A stretch of DNA of 64,000 nt from Roseicyclus sp. (GCF_018402035.1 NZ_JAGYJN010000001.1:620001-684000); one strand, 5' to 3'. Positions 30,305 through 40,211 are shown, counted from the first letter of the stretch. Notes: generated from the sequence alone by a model not told the origin. Numbers and translations: made by a program.

Positions 30305-31327
30305 ATGGCCCGGGTTTATGACAAACCGCAAACAACTGGCGAAGCACTAACGCATGTAGCGGCCACACCGGTGCGTGTCCTGTTCCGGCTGCTTGACTAC
30401 CCCATGTCCGCGATCCAACGCCTGCTTGGTATCGGCGGGATGCCTTGGTTATTTCTGCTGCCGAATTTGGTTTTCTTCGGCATGTTCGTCGTCATCCCTT
30501 TATTTCTCAATTTTGCCTATTCGCTGACCGGTGGGACGGCCCTGTTTCTCAGTGACCGCCCCTTTGTCGAGGGCGAGCAATATGGCTTTCTTTTCGATTG
30601 CGAGAATTACGCCGATCCGTTGAGTTGCCGCGAAGACCGCTTTTGGAAGGGCATATTCAATACGGCAATTTTCATCTTCTTTCAGGTCAGCTTCATGGTG
30701 CTGTTCTCGCTGATCACCGCGCTTGTCTTGAACCGCGAAATCCGCGGGCGCGGTTTTTGGCGCGCTGTCTTTTTCTTTCCCGTGCTGCTTTCGCCGGTCG
30801 TCGTCGCCCTGATCTGGAAATGGATCTTGCTGCGCGATGGGATCTTGAATGCCTTTTTGGTGTCCATCGGGCTTGAGCGCATCTTGTTCTTCGTCAGCCC
30901 CGATTGGGCGATGTTCTGGGCCGTTTTCGTGTCGATCTGGGCGCATATGGGCTTTTACATGCTGATTTTGCTGGCCGGCCTCCAAGCGATCCAGCCCGAT
31001 CTTTACGAGGCCGCCGAAATGGATGGCACCAGCAAAGAGCGCGTTTTCTTCCGCATTACCCTGCCGCTTTTGTGGCCCAACATGCTCGTGGTGATCGTGC
31101 TGGCGCTGATCAAGGGCGTGCAGGTCTTTGACGAGGTCTATGTTTTGACAGGTGGCGGGCCGGGAACGGCGACGCAGTTCATCGTGCAATATATCTACAA
31201 CACGGCCTTCACGAACCAGGTGCAGAACTTTGGCTTGGCGTCAGCGGCCTCGATGGTGCTTGGCGGCGTCTTGTTTGTCTTGACCTTGACGCAGTTGGCG
31301 GCAACCCGGAGGCGCGACAATGCCTGA
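30305..31327 (+). CDS. ABC sugar transporter permease (UgpA/MalF type)
   Basis: EAAEMDGTSKERVFFRITLPLLWPN EAA motif. Confidence 0.93.
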   Translation: MARVYDKPQTTGEALTHVAATPVRVLFRLLDYPMSAIQRLLGIGGMPWLFLLPNLVFFGMFVVIPLFLNFAYSLTGGTALFLSDRPFVEGEQYGFLFDCENYADPLSCREDRFWKGIFNTAIFIFFQVSFMVLFSLITALVLNREIRGRGFWRAVFFFPVLLSPVVVALIWKWILLRDGILNAFLVSIGLERILFFVSPDWAMFWAVFVSIWAHMGFYMLILLAGLQAIQPDLYEAAEMDGTSKERVFFRITLPLLWPNMLVVIVLALIKGVQVFDEVYVLTGGGPGTATQFIVQYIYNTAFTNQVQNFGLASAASMVLGGVLFVLTLTQLAATRRRDNA

Positions 31328-32393
31328 CACGGCACAATCCAGCCATGCGGTCTGGCATGTCCTGACCGCCCGTCGCGGACAAGGCAAGCTGCACTGGACC
31401 GATATCTTTACCTATCTCTACCTTGGCTTTGGCCTGTTCTTGATGTTTGCGCCTGTGGTCTGGCTGGTGCTTTCTTCGTTCAAGACGCCGGCGGGCCTGC
31501 AAGAGTTTCCACCGACACTGCTGCCGCTTGGGCAGGTGAGCGTCGCCGTCGAAGGACATGCAGAACCCCTCTTGCTCTTCGATGTCACAATGGAAGACGG
31601 CAGCGTGCGCCAGCTTGCGCAAATCCGCCGTGTCGGGATCACAGCGCAGATGATCGACCCGGCCAACCCGGAAGAACGCTTGCAGGTTCCAATCGCAACG
31701 CGCGAACCGGTGCGCGAATTTCGGATGGCGTTGGAGAACTACCGCGACCCGCTCGAGCGCTTCAATTTCATGCGCTACTTGTGGAATACGGTCGTCGTGA
31801 CCTTCGCGGCAACCTTGGTGACGCTGCTGATCAACTCGATGGCGGCTTACGGGCTTTCGATTTACGAATTTCGTGGGCGCAATGCGATCATGCTGTTCGT
31901 GATCGGCACGCTCATGATCCCGATCACCGTGATCTTGGTGCCGGTGTACTTGGTGGTGACGAACCTTGGGATGATCAATTCGCTCTGGGCGGTCATTTTA
32001 CCCGGCGCGGCGACACCCACGGGCGTTTTCTTGTTGCGCCAATACATGCTCACAATCCCGCGTGACCTGATCGAGGCGGCGCGGATGGACAAGGCCTCGG
32101 AATGGCAAATCTACTGGCGGGTGGTCATGCCGCTGGCGATGCCCGCCGTGGCGGTGCTTGCGATCTTTTCGATCATGTGGCGCTGGAACGAGTTCCTTTG
32201 GCCGCTCATCGTTCTGAACCGCTCCGAGGTCTATACGCTTCAGGTTGGCCTCAACTCCTTCCAGGGTGAGCTGGATGTGCAATGGCACTACATTCTGGCG
32301 ATGACCGTCGTCACGCTGATCCCGGTCGTCATCGTTTTCGGTTTCCTGCAACGTTTCATAACAACCGGCATTGCCTCCTCAGGGATGAAATGA
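31320..32393 (+). CDS. ABC sugar transporter permease (UgpE/MalG type) with enlarged first periplasmic loop
   Basis: EAARMDKASEWQIYWRVVMPLAMP; insertion of about 90 aa after SSFKTP. Confidence 0.93.
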   Translation: MPDTAQSSHAVWHVLTARRGQGKLHWTDIFTYLYLGFGLFLMFAPVVWLVLSSFKTPAGLQEFPPTLLPLGQVSVAVEGHAEPLLLFDVTMEDGSVRQLAQIRRVGITAQMIDPANPEERLQVPIATREPVREFRMALENYRDPLERFNFMRYLWNTVVVTFAATLVTLLINSMAAYGLSIYEFRGRNAIMLFVIGTLMIPITVILVPVYLVVTNLGMINSLWAVILPGAATPTGVFLLRQYMLTIPRDLIEAARMDKASEWQIYWRVVMPLAMPAVAVLAIFSIMWRWNEFLWPLIVLNRSEVYTLQVGLNSFQGELDVQWHYILAMTVVTLIPVVIVFGFLQRFITTGIASSGMK

Positions 32394-33406
32394 TGACCAA
32401 CGCTCCGTTAATTTTCATGGACCCGTTTCCTCGGAACGAGGCCATGGTCTACACGCCCGACTGCGCCGAGAAACTCTCCCAGATGGGACGCGTCGTTGCC
32501 CATTGGGGTAGCCGCGCACCCGATGATCTGGTCGAGGCGCATCTGGCCGACATGACCGTGCTGATCGGGCAAACCGCCATGCCAAAGGAACGGCTGGACC
32601 GGGCGCCCAACCTGCGCGCGATCTTGAACGTAAAGGCGAATTGGGAACCCAATATCGACTATGCCGAATGTCATGCGCGCGGCATCCATGTGCTGAGCGC
32701 CGCACCCGCCATGGCCCCTGCCGTGGCTGAATTCTGCATTGGTCAGTCCATCAGCTTGCTGCGCGGCTTGCACCGGGCCGACGGGCTGTTCCGCTCTGGC
32801 CAAGAGGCCTATGGCATCGGCGGCAACGGCAAGGCGGAAAGCCTCTATAATGCGACGGTCGCGCTGATTGGATACGGCAATCTTGGGCGCGCTTTAGCCC
32901 CCTTGCTCCGCCCCTTCGGTGTGCAATTGCTTGTGCATGACCCGTGGCTTTCTGATGGCTACCTTGCCAGCGAGGGTCTGGAACCCGTGTCGCTCGACGC
33001 GGCGCTGTCGCGGTCGGATGTGATCTATCTTTTGGCGGGTGTCACCTCGGAGAATGAGGGATTTCTTGACAAAAAGAAGCTGTCGTTGATCCGGCATGAC
33101 GCCTGCGTCGTCTTGGCCTCGCGCGCCGAGATCGTGGACTTCGACGATTTCCTGGCACTGGCCGCCACTGGGGCCTTCCGCGCCGCAGTGGATGTTTTCC
33201 CAGAAGAGCCCGTGCCCGCAGGTCACGCTTGGCGCGAGACACCCAATGTCTTGTTCTCTGCGCATTTGGCGGGCGGGCTGCGCGCCTCTTATGCGCGTAT
33301 CCGGGACATGATGCTGGATGATATCGGCCAGATCCTCAAAGGTCTGCCGCCCCTGCGCATGCAGAAGGCTGACCCACAACTCGCCAATAAGATGCGCAGC
33401 CGGTAA
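32390..33406 (+). CDS. D-isomer-specific 2-hydroxyacid dehydrogenase family protein
   Basis: NAD-binding VALIGYGNLGRALAPLLRPFGVQLLVHDPW; DVFPEEPVPAGHAWRETPNVLFSAHLAGG. Confidence 0.88.
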   Translation: MMTNAPLIFMDPFPRNEAMVYTPDCAEKLSQMGRVVAHWGSRAPDDLVEAHLADMTVLIGQTAMPKERLDRAPNLRAILNVKANWEPNIDYAECHARGIHVLSAAPAMAPAVAEFCIGQSISLLRGLHRADGLFRSGQEAYGIGGNGKAESLYNATVALIGYGNLGRALAPLLRPFGVQLLVHDPWLSDGYLASEGLEPVSLDAALSRSDVIYLLAGVTSENEGFLDKKKLSLIRHDACVVLASRAEIVDFDDFLALAATGAFRAAVDVFPEEPVPAGHAWRETPNVLFSAHLAGGLRASYARIRDMMLDDIGQILKGLPPLRMQKADPQLANKMRSR

Positions 33407-33419
33407 TGAAAGACGAACA

Positions 33420-34508
33420 ATGACCGAAATTCATCTCAAGAACGTGCACAAAGCCTATGGGGAGTTGGAGGTGATCCACGGGATCAACCTTCAGGTTCAA
33501 ACCGGGGAGTTCTGCGTGTTCGTGGGGCCATCTGGCTGTGGAAAATCCACCCTTCTGCGCATCATCGCCGGGTTGGAAGGCATCACCTCCGGCACGGTCG
33601 AGATCGACGGTAGCGTCGTCAATGATGTCAGCGCCGCAGAGCGCGGCTTGGCGATGGTGTTCCAGTCATACGCGCTTTACCCGCATATGTCGGTTTATAA
33701 GAATATGGCCTTTGGGTTGGAAAACTCCAAAATGCCGCGCGCCCAGATCGATGAGCGCGTCAGGAATGCGGCTGAGCTGCTGCAAATCACCGACTATCTG
33801 GACAGAAAGCCAAAGGCATTGTCCGGCGGACAGCGTCAACGCGTCGCCATCGGGCGGGCCATCGTGCGCGATCCCAAGGCCTTTTTGTTTGACGAACCCT
33901 TGTCAAATCTTGACGCGGAATTGCGGGTCGTGATGCGCAAGGAACTGTCCGCGCTGCATGCCAAAATCGGCGGCACGATGATCTATGTGACCCATGATCA
34001 GGTCGAAGCGATGACGCTGGCCGACAAGATCGTGGTTTTGCAAAAGGGTATCGTGGAACAGGTTGGCGCGCCTTTGGAATTGTATAACCGCCCCTGCAAC
34101 GCCTTCGTGGCGGGTTTCATCGGCTCACCCCGGATGAATATGTTCGAAGGCCACGCCGTGCGCGACGCAGCGGGCCTTGCGATCAGCATCGAGGGTCTGC
34201 GCCTTGATCTATCGGATCTGCCCAGCATCAAGGACGGCGACAAGCTCACCATCGGCATCAGGCCCGAGCATATTGCCGTCCACGCCGATGGATTGGGCGA
34301 GTTGACCACGACGGTGAAAGTGACAGAGCAGCTCGGTGGCGAGACCTACCTCTATTGCGATGCTCCGGGACTGCCGCAGATTACCGTCCACCAGCCCGGA
34401 CAATTGCCCATCGTGAAGGGCCAAGCCCTGTCGCTCAGCTTTTCCCGCGCACAGATGCATGTCTTCGATGCAACCGGTAAAACGGTGGCAAATGGCCTGA
34501 CGGTTTAG
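33420..34508 (+). CDS. ugpC: ABC transporter ATP-binding protein (UgpC/MsmK type)
   Basis: GPSGCGKST; LSGGQRQRVAIGRAIVR; FDEPLSNLD; C-terminal TOBE. Confidence 0.92.
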   Translation: MTEIHLKNVHKAYGELEVIHGINLQVQTGEFCVFVGPSGCGKSTLLRIIAGLEGITSGTVEIDGSVVNDVSAAERGLAMVFQSYALYPHMSVYKNMAFGLENSKMPRAQIDERVRNAAELLQITDYLDRKPKALSGGQRQRVAIGRAIVRDPKAFLFDEPLSNLDAELRVVMRKELSALHAKIGGTMIYVTHDQVEAMTLADKIVVLQKGIVEQVGAPLELYNRPCNAFVAGFIGSPRMNMFEGHAVRDAAGLAISIEGLRLDLSDLPSIKDGDKLTIGIRPEHIAVHADGLGELTTTVKVTEQLGGETYLYCDAPGLPQITVHQPGQLPIVKGQALSLSFSRAQMHVFDATGKTVANGLTV

Positions 34509-34552
34509 GGCGTCTTGCGGGAAATCGGTGGCTAGGCTTCACCGGTTCCAGC

Positions 34553-34581
34553 GACGCCGCGTTTGCAATGCAAACGCGGCG
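34553..34581. terminator. Perfect 14-bp inverted repeat between convergent genes
   Basis: acgccgcgtttgca-a-tgcaaacgcggcgt; possible bidirectional terminator, no strong T-tract. Confidence 0.55.
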
Positions 34582-34635
34582 TTGGTTTGATTGAAAGCCA
34601 TCAAACGCGGCGGGCTGCGCGAACAGCCAAGCGGG

Positions 34636-35646
34636 TCACGCCAAACGACCCTCAGCCATGGCTTGTGCCTTGAGTGACAACTCGCACACCTTGAAGACAT
34701 GCGCTTGCGTCATTGCGGTTTCACTGCGGTCGCGCAGATCGGCCGCGAAACGGGCAAAGAAGGGCAGCGGCGCGCCCGATGCGTCGATCTTTTCACAGCG
34801 ATCACCATTGACGAGGATCAGATGATCGGTGCCGGGGATGCCGACATCGACGTATTTACGCAGCTCGATATAGCCTTCGGTCCCAAGGATCGTCAGCCGC
34901 CCGTCGCCCCAGGTCGGCAAAGCATCGGGCGTGTACCAATCAACGCGGATATAGCCATGCCCATTGTCGCTGCGCAGAACGATCTCGCCGAAATCCTGAA
35001 GACCGTGATCATCGGGGCTGGCGTAATTGGCCACACTCGCATGCACGACTTCGGCGTCTGTTGAGCCGGTGAAGAACAGGAATTGGTCGATCTGATGGCT
35101 GCCGATATCGGTGAGGATGCCACCATATGCCTGCCGGTCAAAGAACCAGTCGGGCCTTGTGCTGCGATTAAGCCTGTGCGGCCCCATGCCAAGCGTCTGG
35201 ATCACCCGGCCGATGGCCCCTTCCGCGACCAGCTCTGCGGCGCGGGTGGCGGCGGGCACCTCGAAACGTTCGGAAAAATCGATAGACCAAATGCGCCCGG
35301 TCTTTGCGACCGTTGCCTGGATCGCTGCAAGCTGGTCAAGCGTGGTGCAGCCCGGCTTATCGGTCAAAACATCTTTGCCAGCCTCCATCGCCGCAATGGC
35401 CCAAGCGGCCCGGTCAACGGGGATGCACGAGAGCAAGATAAGATCGATGGACGGATCATTCAGCAGCGCCTCGGCACTGTCTGCGCGTGCGACATCGGGG
35501 AAACGCGCGACAAAGCTGGCCTCGGTATTGGGGTGGCCGGCGGTCCACCATCCAGCGAACTCCGCGCCCACATCCATCATATTGGACGCCATCCCAAAGA
35601 TATGGCGGTGATCAATGCCGATTGCGGCAAATCTAAGGGGGGTCAT
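34636..35646 (-). CDS. Gfo/Idh/MocA family oxidoreductase
   Basis: Rossmann N-term; VLTDKPGCTTLDQLAAI; GGILTDIGSHQIDQFLFFTG. Confidence 0.88.
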   Translation of the reverse strand: MTPLRFAAIGIDHRHIFGMASNMMDVGAEFAGWWTAGHPNTEASFVARFPDVARADSAEALLNDPSIDLILLSCIPVDRAAWAIAAMEAGKDVLTDKPGCTTLDQLAAIQATVAKTGRIWSIDFSERFEVPAATRAAELVAEGAIGRVIQTLGMGPHRLNRSTRPDWFFDRQAYGGILTDIGSHQIDQFLFFTGSTDAEVVHASVANYASPDDHGLQDFGEIVLRSDNGHGYIRVDWYTPDALPTWGDGRLTILGTEGYIELRKYVDVGIPGTDHLILVNGDRCEKIDASGAPLPFFARFAADLRDRSETAMTQAHVFKVCELSLKAQAMAEGRLA

Positions 35647-36692
35647 GCGCTTAACTCCGTGGCTCCGCCGCTGCGGGCGGATGTGATGATGGCGTCAATC
35701 AGGTCGTGGGCCGCGAGCGCGTCTTGGCCGGTGATGGCCGGCCGCCTACCGCTGGCAAGCGCAGACGCGAAATCTTCGATAACGCTTTGGTGCCATTCAT
35801 GGGTAAAGGCCATTGGATCGGCCCCGCCCCCGGTTCCACCCGCCGCACCAAAGCTTTCTTCATGTCCGTCGCGCCACTGCACCACGAGCCGCCCAGACGC
35901 GAGGCCCAGACTGGCCTTTTCAAAGTGCAGTGTGATCGTTTCCGCCTTGCCCGGAAAACTCGCGGTGCTGGCCACCAAAGACCCGACCGCGCCATTGGCA
36001 AATTGCAGACCGGCGGTAACGAAATCCTCGGCTTCCATCCTGTGAAACCGGGTCGTTGCAGCCATCGCGCGGACAGACCGGACGGGGCCAGCCAGTGAAA
36101 GCGCCAAGTCGATGGTATGGATCGCTTGTGAAATCAGAACGCCGCCGCCATCGCGCGCATAGGTGCCGCGCCCGGGTTCGTCATAATAGCCCTGATCACG
36201 CCACCAAGGCACCGCAATCTCCACCAGACCAAGCGCGCCCAGATCGTTGTCGGCGATCATCTGCGCCGCCTTGCGAGACGCTTCGCGCATCCTGTGCTGG
36301 AACACGATCCCCAAGGTCACACCCGCCTCATGACACAGGCGGACCACCTCGCGCGCCTCGGTGGCGTTTCGCCCAACGGGCTTTTCCAGCAAGATATGCT
36401 TGCCTGCCGAGGCCAAGATGCTGACGATCTCGATACGCGCATTTGGCGGCGTCAAGACAATGGCAAAATCAATCTCAGGATCGGCGGTCACGGCCGCGAG
36501 GCTGTCATAGACGCGGATGTTCTCGCCGGTCTGCGCAGTATGCGCGTCCGCAAGCGCGCGGGCGCGATCCGGGCTTCTGGACTGGATCCCATGAACACGG
36601 ACACCCTGCGCAGCGGCACAGGCCGACAGATGCGTCCGCGCCACCATTCCTGCACCGATCAGGACCGCCCGTTTTGGCAATGCATTTCCCAT
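35643..36692 (-). CDS. Gfo/Idh/MocA family oxidoreductase
   Basis: AVLIGAGMVARTHLSA; ILLEKPVGRNATEAREV; GGGVLISQAIHTIDLALSLAG. Confidence 0.9.
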   Translation of the reverse strand: MGNALPKRAVLIGAGMVARTHLSACAAAQGVRVHGIQSRSPDRARALADAHTAQTGENIRVYDSLAAVTADPEIDFAIVLTPPNARIEIVSILASAGKHILLEKPVGRNATEAREVVRLCHEAGVTLGIVFQHRMREASRKAAQMIADNDLGALGLVEIAVPWWRDQGYYDEPGRGTYARDGGGVLISQAIHTIDLALSLAGPVRSVRAMAATTRFHRMEAEDFVTAGLQFANGAVGSLVASTASFPGKAETITLHFEKASLGLASGRLVVQWRDGHEESFGAAGGTGGGADPMAFTHEWHQSVIEDFASALASGRRPAITGQDALAAHDLIDAIITSARSGGATELSA

Positions 36693-36760
36693 AACCGCGC
36701 CCTTTGACCGTCTGCGCTATGCCCTTAAAATGCGGGACATCTCCGTTGCGCTTTCATTAC

Positions 36761-36773
36761 ATACCGGTATACT
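36761..36773. promoter_or_regulatory. Second copy of palindromic motif, ATACCGGTATACT
   Basis: Reverse complement identical (13/13) to the site upstream of uxuA; in the divergent Gfo/Idh-GntR promoter region. Confidence 0.75.
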
Positions 36774-36803
36774 GGCTACTGTCAACTCGGGATAGATCTT
36801 CAA

Positions 36804-37532
36804 ATGAAACAGAAATTAGCGCTGCTTGACGCATCTTTCCGAGATGTGGCGCCCCTGAATATGGCCCGTCCGGCGGCAGAACAAATCTGCTCGGCGCTGC
36901 GGGCCGCGATCCTTAACATGCAGATCCGACCCGGTGCGCTGATTTCGGAAAACGAGGTTGGCCAAGTCTTTGGTGCCAGCCGCACGCCCGTGCGCGAAGC
37001 CTTTGCGCAATTGCGCGAAGACGGTCTGATCATGACCTGGCCAAGCCGGGGAACCTATGTCTCGAAGCTGTCCGAGCAGCAGATCATCGGCGCCCAATTC
37101 CTGCGTGAAGCCTTGGAAAGTGCTGTGGTCGAACGGCTCTGCACGCAAGGCTTGTCGCAGGACTCGCGCGAGAAAATTCTCGCGGTTCTCGAAAGCCAGC
37201 GCATCGCTGTCGCGGCTGGAGAGAAGCTGGAGTTCCAACAACTTGACGATCGTTTTCACCTTCTGCTCGCCGAAGCGACAGGCTTTGAGCGGATCGGAGG
37301 GCTGCTGTTGCGCGAAAAGTCGGCGCTGGATCGGTTACGTGTCTTGTCGCTCAACGACTCCGACCGCATGGGAGAGTTGTTGTCCGAGCATGAAGGCATC
37401 TTTAACGCCATCCAGAAAGGGGACAAGGACCAAGCCTTTGAGCGGATGCGCCAACATTTGCGCCGCGTGTTGGCAACGCTGTCGGACCTGGTCGCTGCGA
37501 ACCGCGATTTCTTCGAAGAGGCGGAGGTCTGA
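36804..37532 (+). CDS. GntR family regulator (FadR/FCD), probable hexuronate regulator
   Basis: SENEVGQVFGASRTPVREAFAQLREDGLIMTWPSRGTYVSKLS plus FCD domain. Confidence 0.9.
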   Translation: MKQKLALLDASFRDVAPLNMARPAAEQICSALRAAILNMQIRPGALISENEVGQVFGASRTPVREAFAQLREDGLIMTWPSRGTYVSKLSEQQIIGAQFLREALESAVVERLCTQGLSQDSREKILAVLESQRIAVAAGEKLEFQQLDDRFHLLLAEATGFERIGGLLLREKSALDRLRVLSLNDSDRMGELLSEHEGIFNAIQKGDKDQAFERMRQHLRRVLATLSDLVAANRDFFEEAEV

Positions 37533-37535
37533 TCA

Positions 37536-38915
37536 ATGACAGCCGGCGTAATCCTCCCGTCAAGCGCCGCCGCTTTATACGCGCGCATCGCCGATCTTCC
37601 CATCGTGTCGCCGCATGGGCATTGCGACCCTGCGTGGTGGGCAACAAATGCCGCTTTTCCCAACCCCGCCGCGCTGTTGATCCAGCCCGATCACTATGTC
37701 TTTCGCATGCTCTATTCGCGCGGGGTACCGCTTGCCGCCTTAGGGATCGGCCCCGGCGGCGAAGACCATGATCCGCGCGCAGTGTTCCAGCTTCTCGCGC
37801 AGCATTGGGATGCGTTTCTTGGGACGCCGAGCCAGCAATGGATGGCGTTCACCCTGACCCAAACACTTCAGATCGATACCCCCCTCTCGCCGCGCACGGC
37901 GCAGGTGCTCTATGATGAGATCGCGGCGAAATTGGCGACGGATGCATTTCGGCCCCGCGCATTGTTCGACCGTTTCGGGATCGAGGTGCTGGCCACGACC
38001 GATCCGGCAACAGACCTGCTGTCACATCATGCCGCCATCGCCGCATCTGCTTGGCAGGGTCGGATCATTCCGACCTTCCGCCCAGATGATGTCTTGAACC
38101 CAACGCGCCCCAAGCATGCGGCCGCTTTGGCGCAATTGGCGCAGATCACCGGCCGCGACGTCGCGCATTATGGCAGCTTTTTGGATGCGCTGCGTGATCG
38201 GCGCGCGGCCTTTCGCGCCTTGGGTGCCACCGCGACAGACCATGATGTGCCAGAGCTTGCGACATGCTGGCTTGATCGCGACCAGATCGAGGCGCTTCAT
38301 GCGCAAGCCATGGCGGGCACATTGCGCAACGCTGAGGCCCGCGCCTATTACGGTCACATGCTGGTCGAGATGGCGCAGATGTCGGTTGACGATGGGCTGG
38401 TCATGCAGATCCATGCAGGCAGCCGCCGCAATACCAACGCGCCGCTATTTGCCAGCCATGGGCCAGACATGGGCGCAGACATCCCCGGTGTCATCGACTG
38501 GGTCGCTGGCATGGGGCCGCTGCTCAATCGCGTGGGCAACGCGCCAGAGCTCAAAGTGATCCTCTTCACACTCGACGAAAGCAGCTATGCCCGCGAACTT
38601 GCGCCAATGGTTGGCCATTGGCCCTGCCTTCGCCTTGGCCCACCTTGGTGGTTCCATGACAGTGTGAATGGCATCCGCCGTTACTTTGACCGGGTGGTGG
38701 AAACAGCGGGATATCACAATCTTTCGGGCTTCAATGATGATACCCGCGCTTTTCTGTCGATCCCGGCCCGGCATGACACATGGCGCCGCGCGGTTGCCCT
38801 ACACCTTGCAGGGCAGGTCGATTGTGGCATCCTTGCGCAAGCGGATGCTGAGCGGCTCGCCCCCTTCTTGGCGCGCGATCTTGCGCTTGATGCCTATGGC
38901 TTGCACGAAAGCTGA
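37536..38915 (+). CDS. uxaC: Glucuronate isomerase
   Basis: LPIVSPHGHCDPAWWATNAAFPNPAALLIQPDHYVFRMLYSRGV; HDSVNGIRRYFDRVVETAGYHNLSGFNDDTRAFLSIPARHD. Confidence 0.94.
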   Translation: MTAGVILPSSAAALYARIADLPIVSPHGHCDPAWWATNAAFPNPAALLIQPDHYVFRMLYSRGVPLAALGIGPGGEDHDPRAVFQLLAQHWDAFLGTPSQQWMAFTLTQTLQIDTPLSPRTAQVLYDEIAAKLATDAFRPRALFDRFGIEVLATTDPATDLLSHHAAIAASAWQGRIIPTFRPDDVLNPTRPKHAAALAQLAQITGRDVAHYGSFLDALRDRRAAFRALGATATDHDVPELATCWLDRDQIEALHAQAMAGTLRNAEARAYYGHMLVEMAQMSVDDGLVMQIHAGSRRNTNAPLFASHGPDMGADIPGVIDWVAGMGPLLNRVGNAPELKVILFTLDESSYARELAPMVGHWPCLRLGPPWWFHDSVNGIRRYFDRVVETAGYHNLSGFNDDTRAFLSIPARHDTWRRAVALHLAGQVDCGILAQADAERLAPFLARDLALDAYGLHES

Positions 38916-38918
38916 GAC

Positions 38919-40211
38919 ATGCCCCGCATCCTGCACCTTGGCCTTGGCAATTTTCATCGCGCGCATCAGGCGTGGTATACCGCGATGGCGGGCGACTGGA
39001 GCGTGACAGGCGTCGTGATGGGCAATGCCGCGCTTTACGCAGCGCTGGTGGCGCAGGGCGGTGCCTATCACCTCGGCATTCGAGGGGCCGATGGGCTACA
39101 TATTCAAAAGATCGCCGTCCATGACCGGTTGCTTCTTGCGCAGGCCGCGCCACAGGCGGTGGTTGCCGCAATCGCCGATCCCGAAGTGCATATCATCACC
39201 CTGACCGTCACCGAGAAAGGCTATGGCTTGGGGGCGGATGGGCGATTGGACCTTAAATCTCCCGCGATTGCGGCGGATCTGACACAAGATCCGCGCAGCG
39301 CGATTGGGCTTCTGGCCCATGGGCTTGCCCTGCGATCTACGCCGGTCACGGTCATCAGCTGCGACAATGTCTCGGGCAATGGTCACAAATTGCGCGCGGC
39401 AATCACCGACTTCGCCCGCGCAGCCGGGTTGCGGCTTTCCGTGGACATCCGTTTCCCCGACACGATGGTTGATCGGATCACGCCGGCGACCACTGACGCG
39501 ATCCGGTCCGAGATCGAAGCCGCCAGCGGCGCAACCGATCCGGCCGCCGTACTGACCGAAGCCTTTTCTGAATGGATCATCGAAGATGATTTCGCAGGGC
39601 CCCGACCCGCGTGGGAGAACGCGGGGGTCGAAATCGTCCCTGATGTGGTGCCCTATGAAGTGCGCAAGCTGCGACTATTGAATGCCGCGCATTCCTATCT
39701 TGCCTATGCGGGCCTGCTTGCCGGCTATCGCTATGTCCATGAGGCAATCGCAGACACCGCATTACGTGCGGCGGTTGAACAGCTCTGGAACGAGGCGCAG
39801 GCAACCCTGCCTGACAATGTGCAGGCCTCAACCCCTGCTTATCGCGCGGCTTTGGTTGAACGCTTCGCGGTTGCCGAAATGCGCCATGAACTGGCGCAAA
39901 TCGCCTGCGACGGCAGCCTTAAGCTGCGGGAACGGATCGTGCCATTGTTGACCGGCGCATCCGATGCGCCGCAAGCCCGCCGAGCCTTGGCGGCATGGAT
40001 CGCCTTTGTCGTTTGGAAACGGGACCGGGGCGAAAGGTTGCAAGATCCAAACGCAAATCAGATCGCCGCGCTCTTGGCCGCAAACCTCGACACTTGGTCG
40101 CTGTGCAAATCACTCATGGGGTTGATCGGCCTGCCGGATGCGCCTTTGGAATGGCATGCGGCGCTCGTGTCCGATGTGGACAAGCTGATTGGGAACGGCC
40201 CTGTCGCCTAA
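38919..40211 (+). CDS. uxuB: Mannitol dehydrogenase family, fructuronate reductase
   Basis: ILHLGLGNFHRAHQAWYT; SCDNVSGNG; KLRLLNAAHSYLAYAG; directly follows uxaC. Confidence 0.9.
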   Translation: MPRILHLGLGNFHRAHQAWYTAMAGDWSVTGVVMGNAALYAALVAQGGAYHLGIRGADGLHIQKIAVHDRLLLAQAAPQAVVAAIADPEVHIITLTVTEKGYGLGADGRLDLKSPAIAADLTQDPRSAIGLLAHGLALRSTPVTVISCDNVSGNGHKLRAAITDFARAAGLRLSVDIRFPDTMVDRITPATTDAIRSEIEAASGATDPAAVLTEAFSEWIIEDDFAGPRPAWENAGVEIVPDVVPYEVRKLRLLNAAHSYLAYAGLLAGYRYVHEAIADTALRAAVEQLWNEAQATLPDNVQASTPAYRAALVERFAVAEMRHELAQIACDGSLKLRERIVPLLTGASDAPQARRALAAWIAFVVWKRDRGERLQDPNANQIAALLAANLDTWSLCKSLMGLIGLPDAPLEWHAALVSDVDKLIGNGPVA

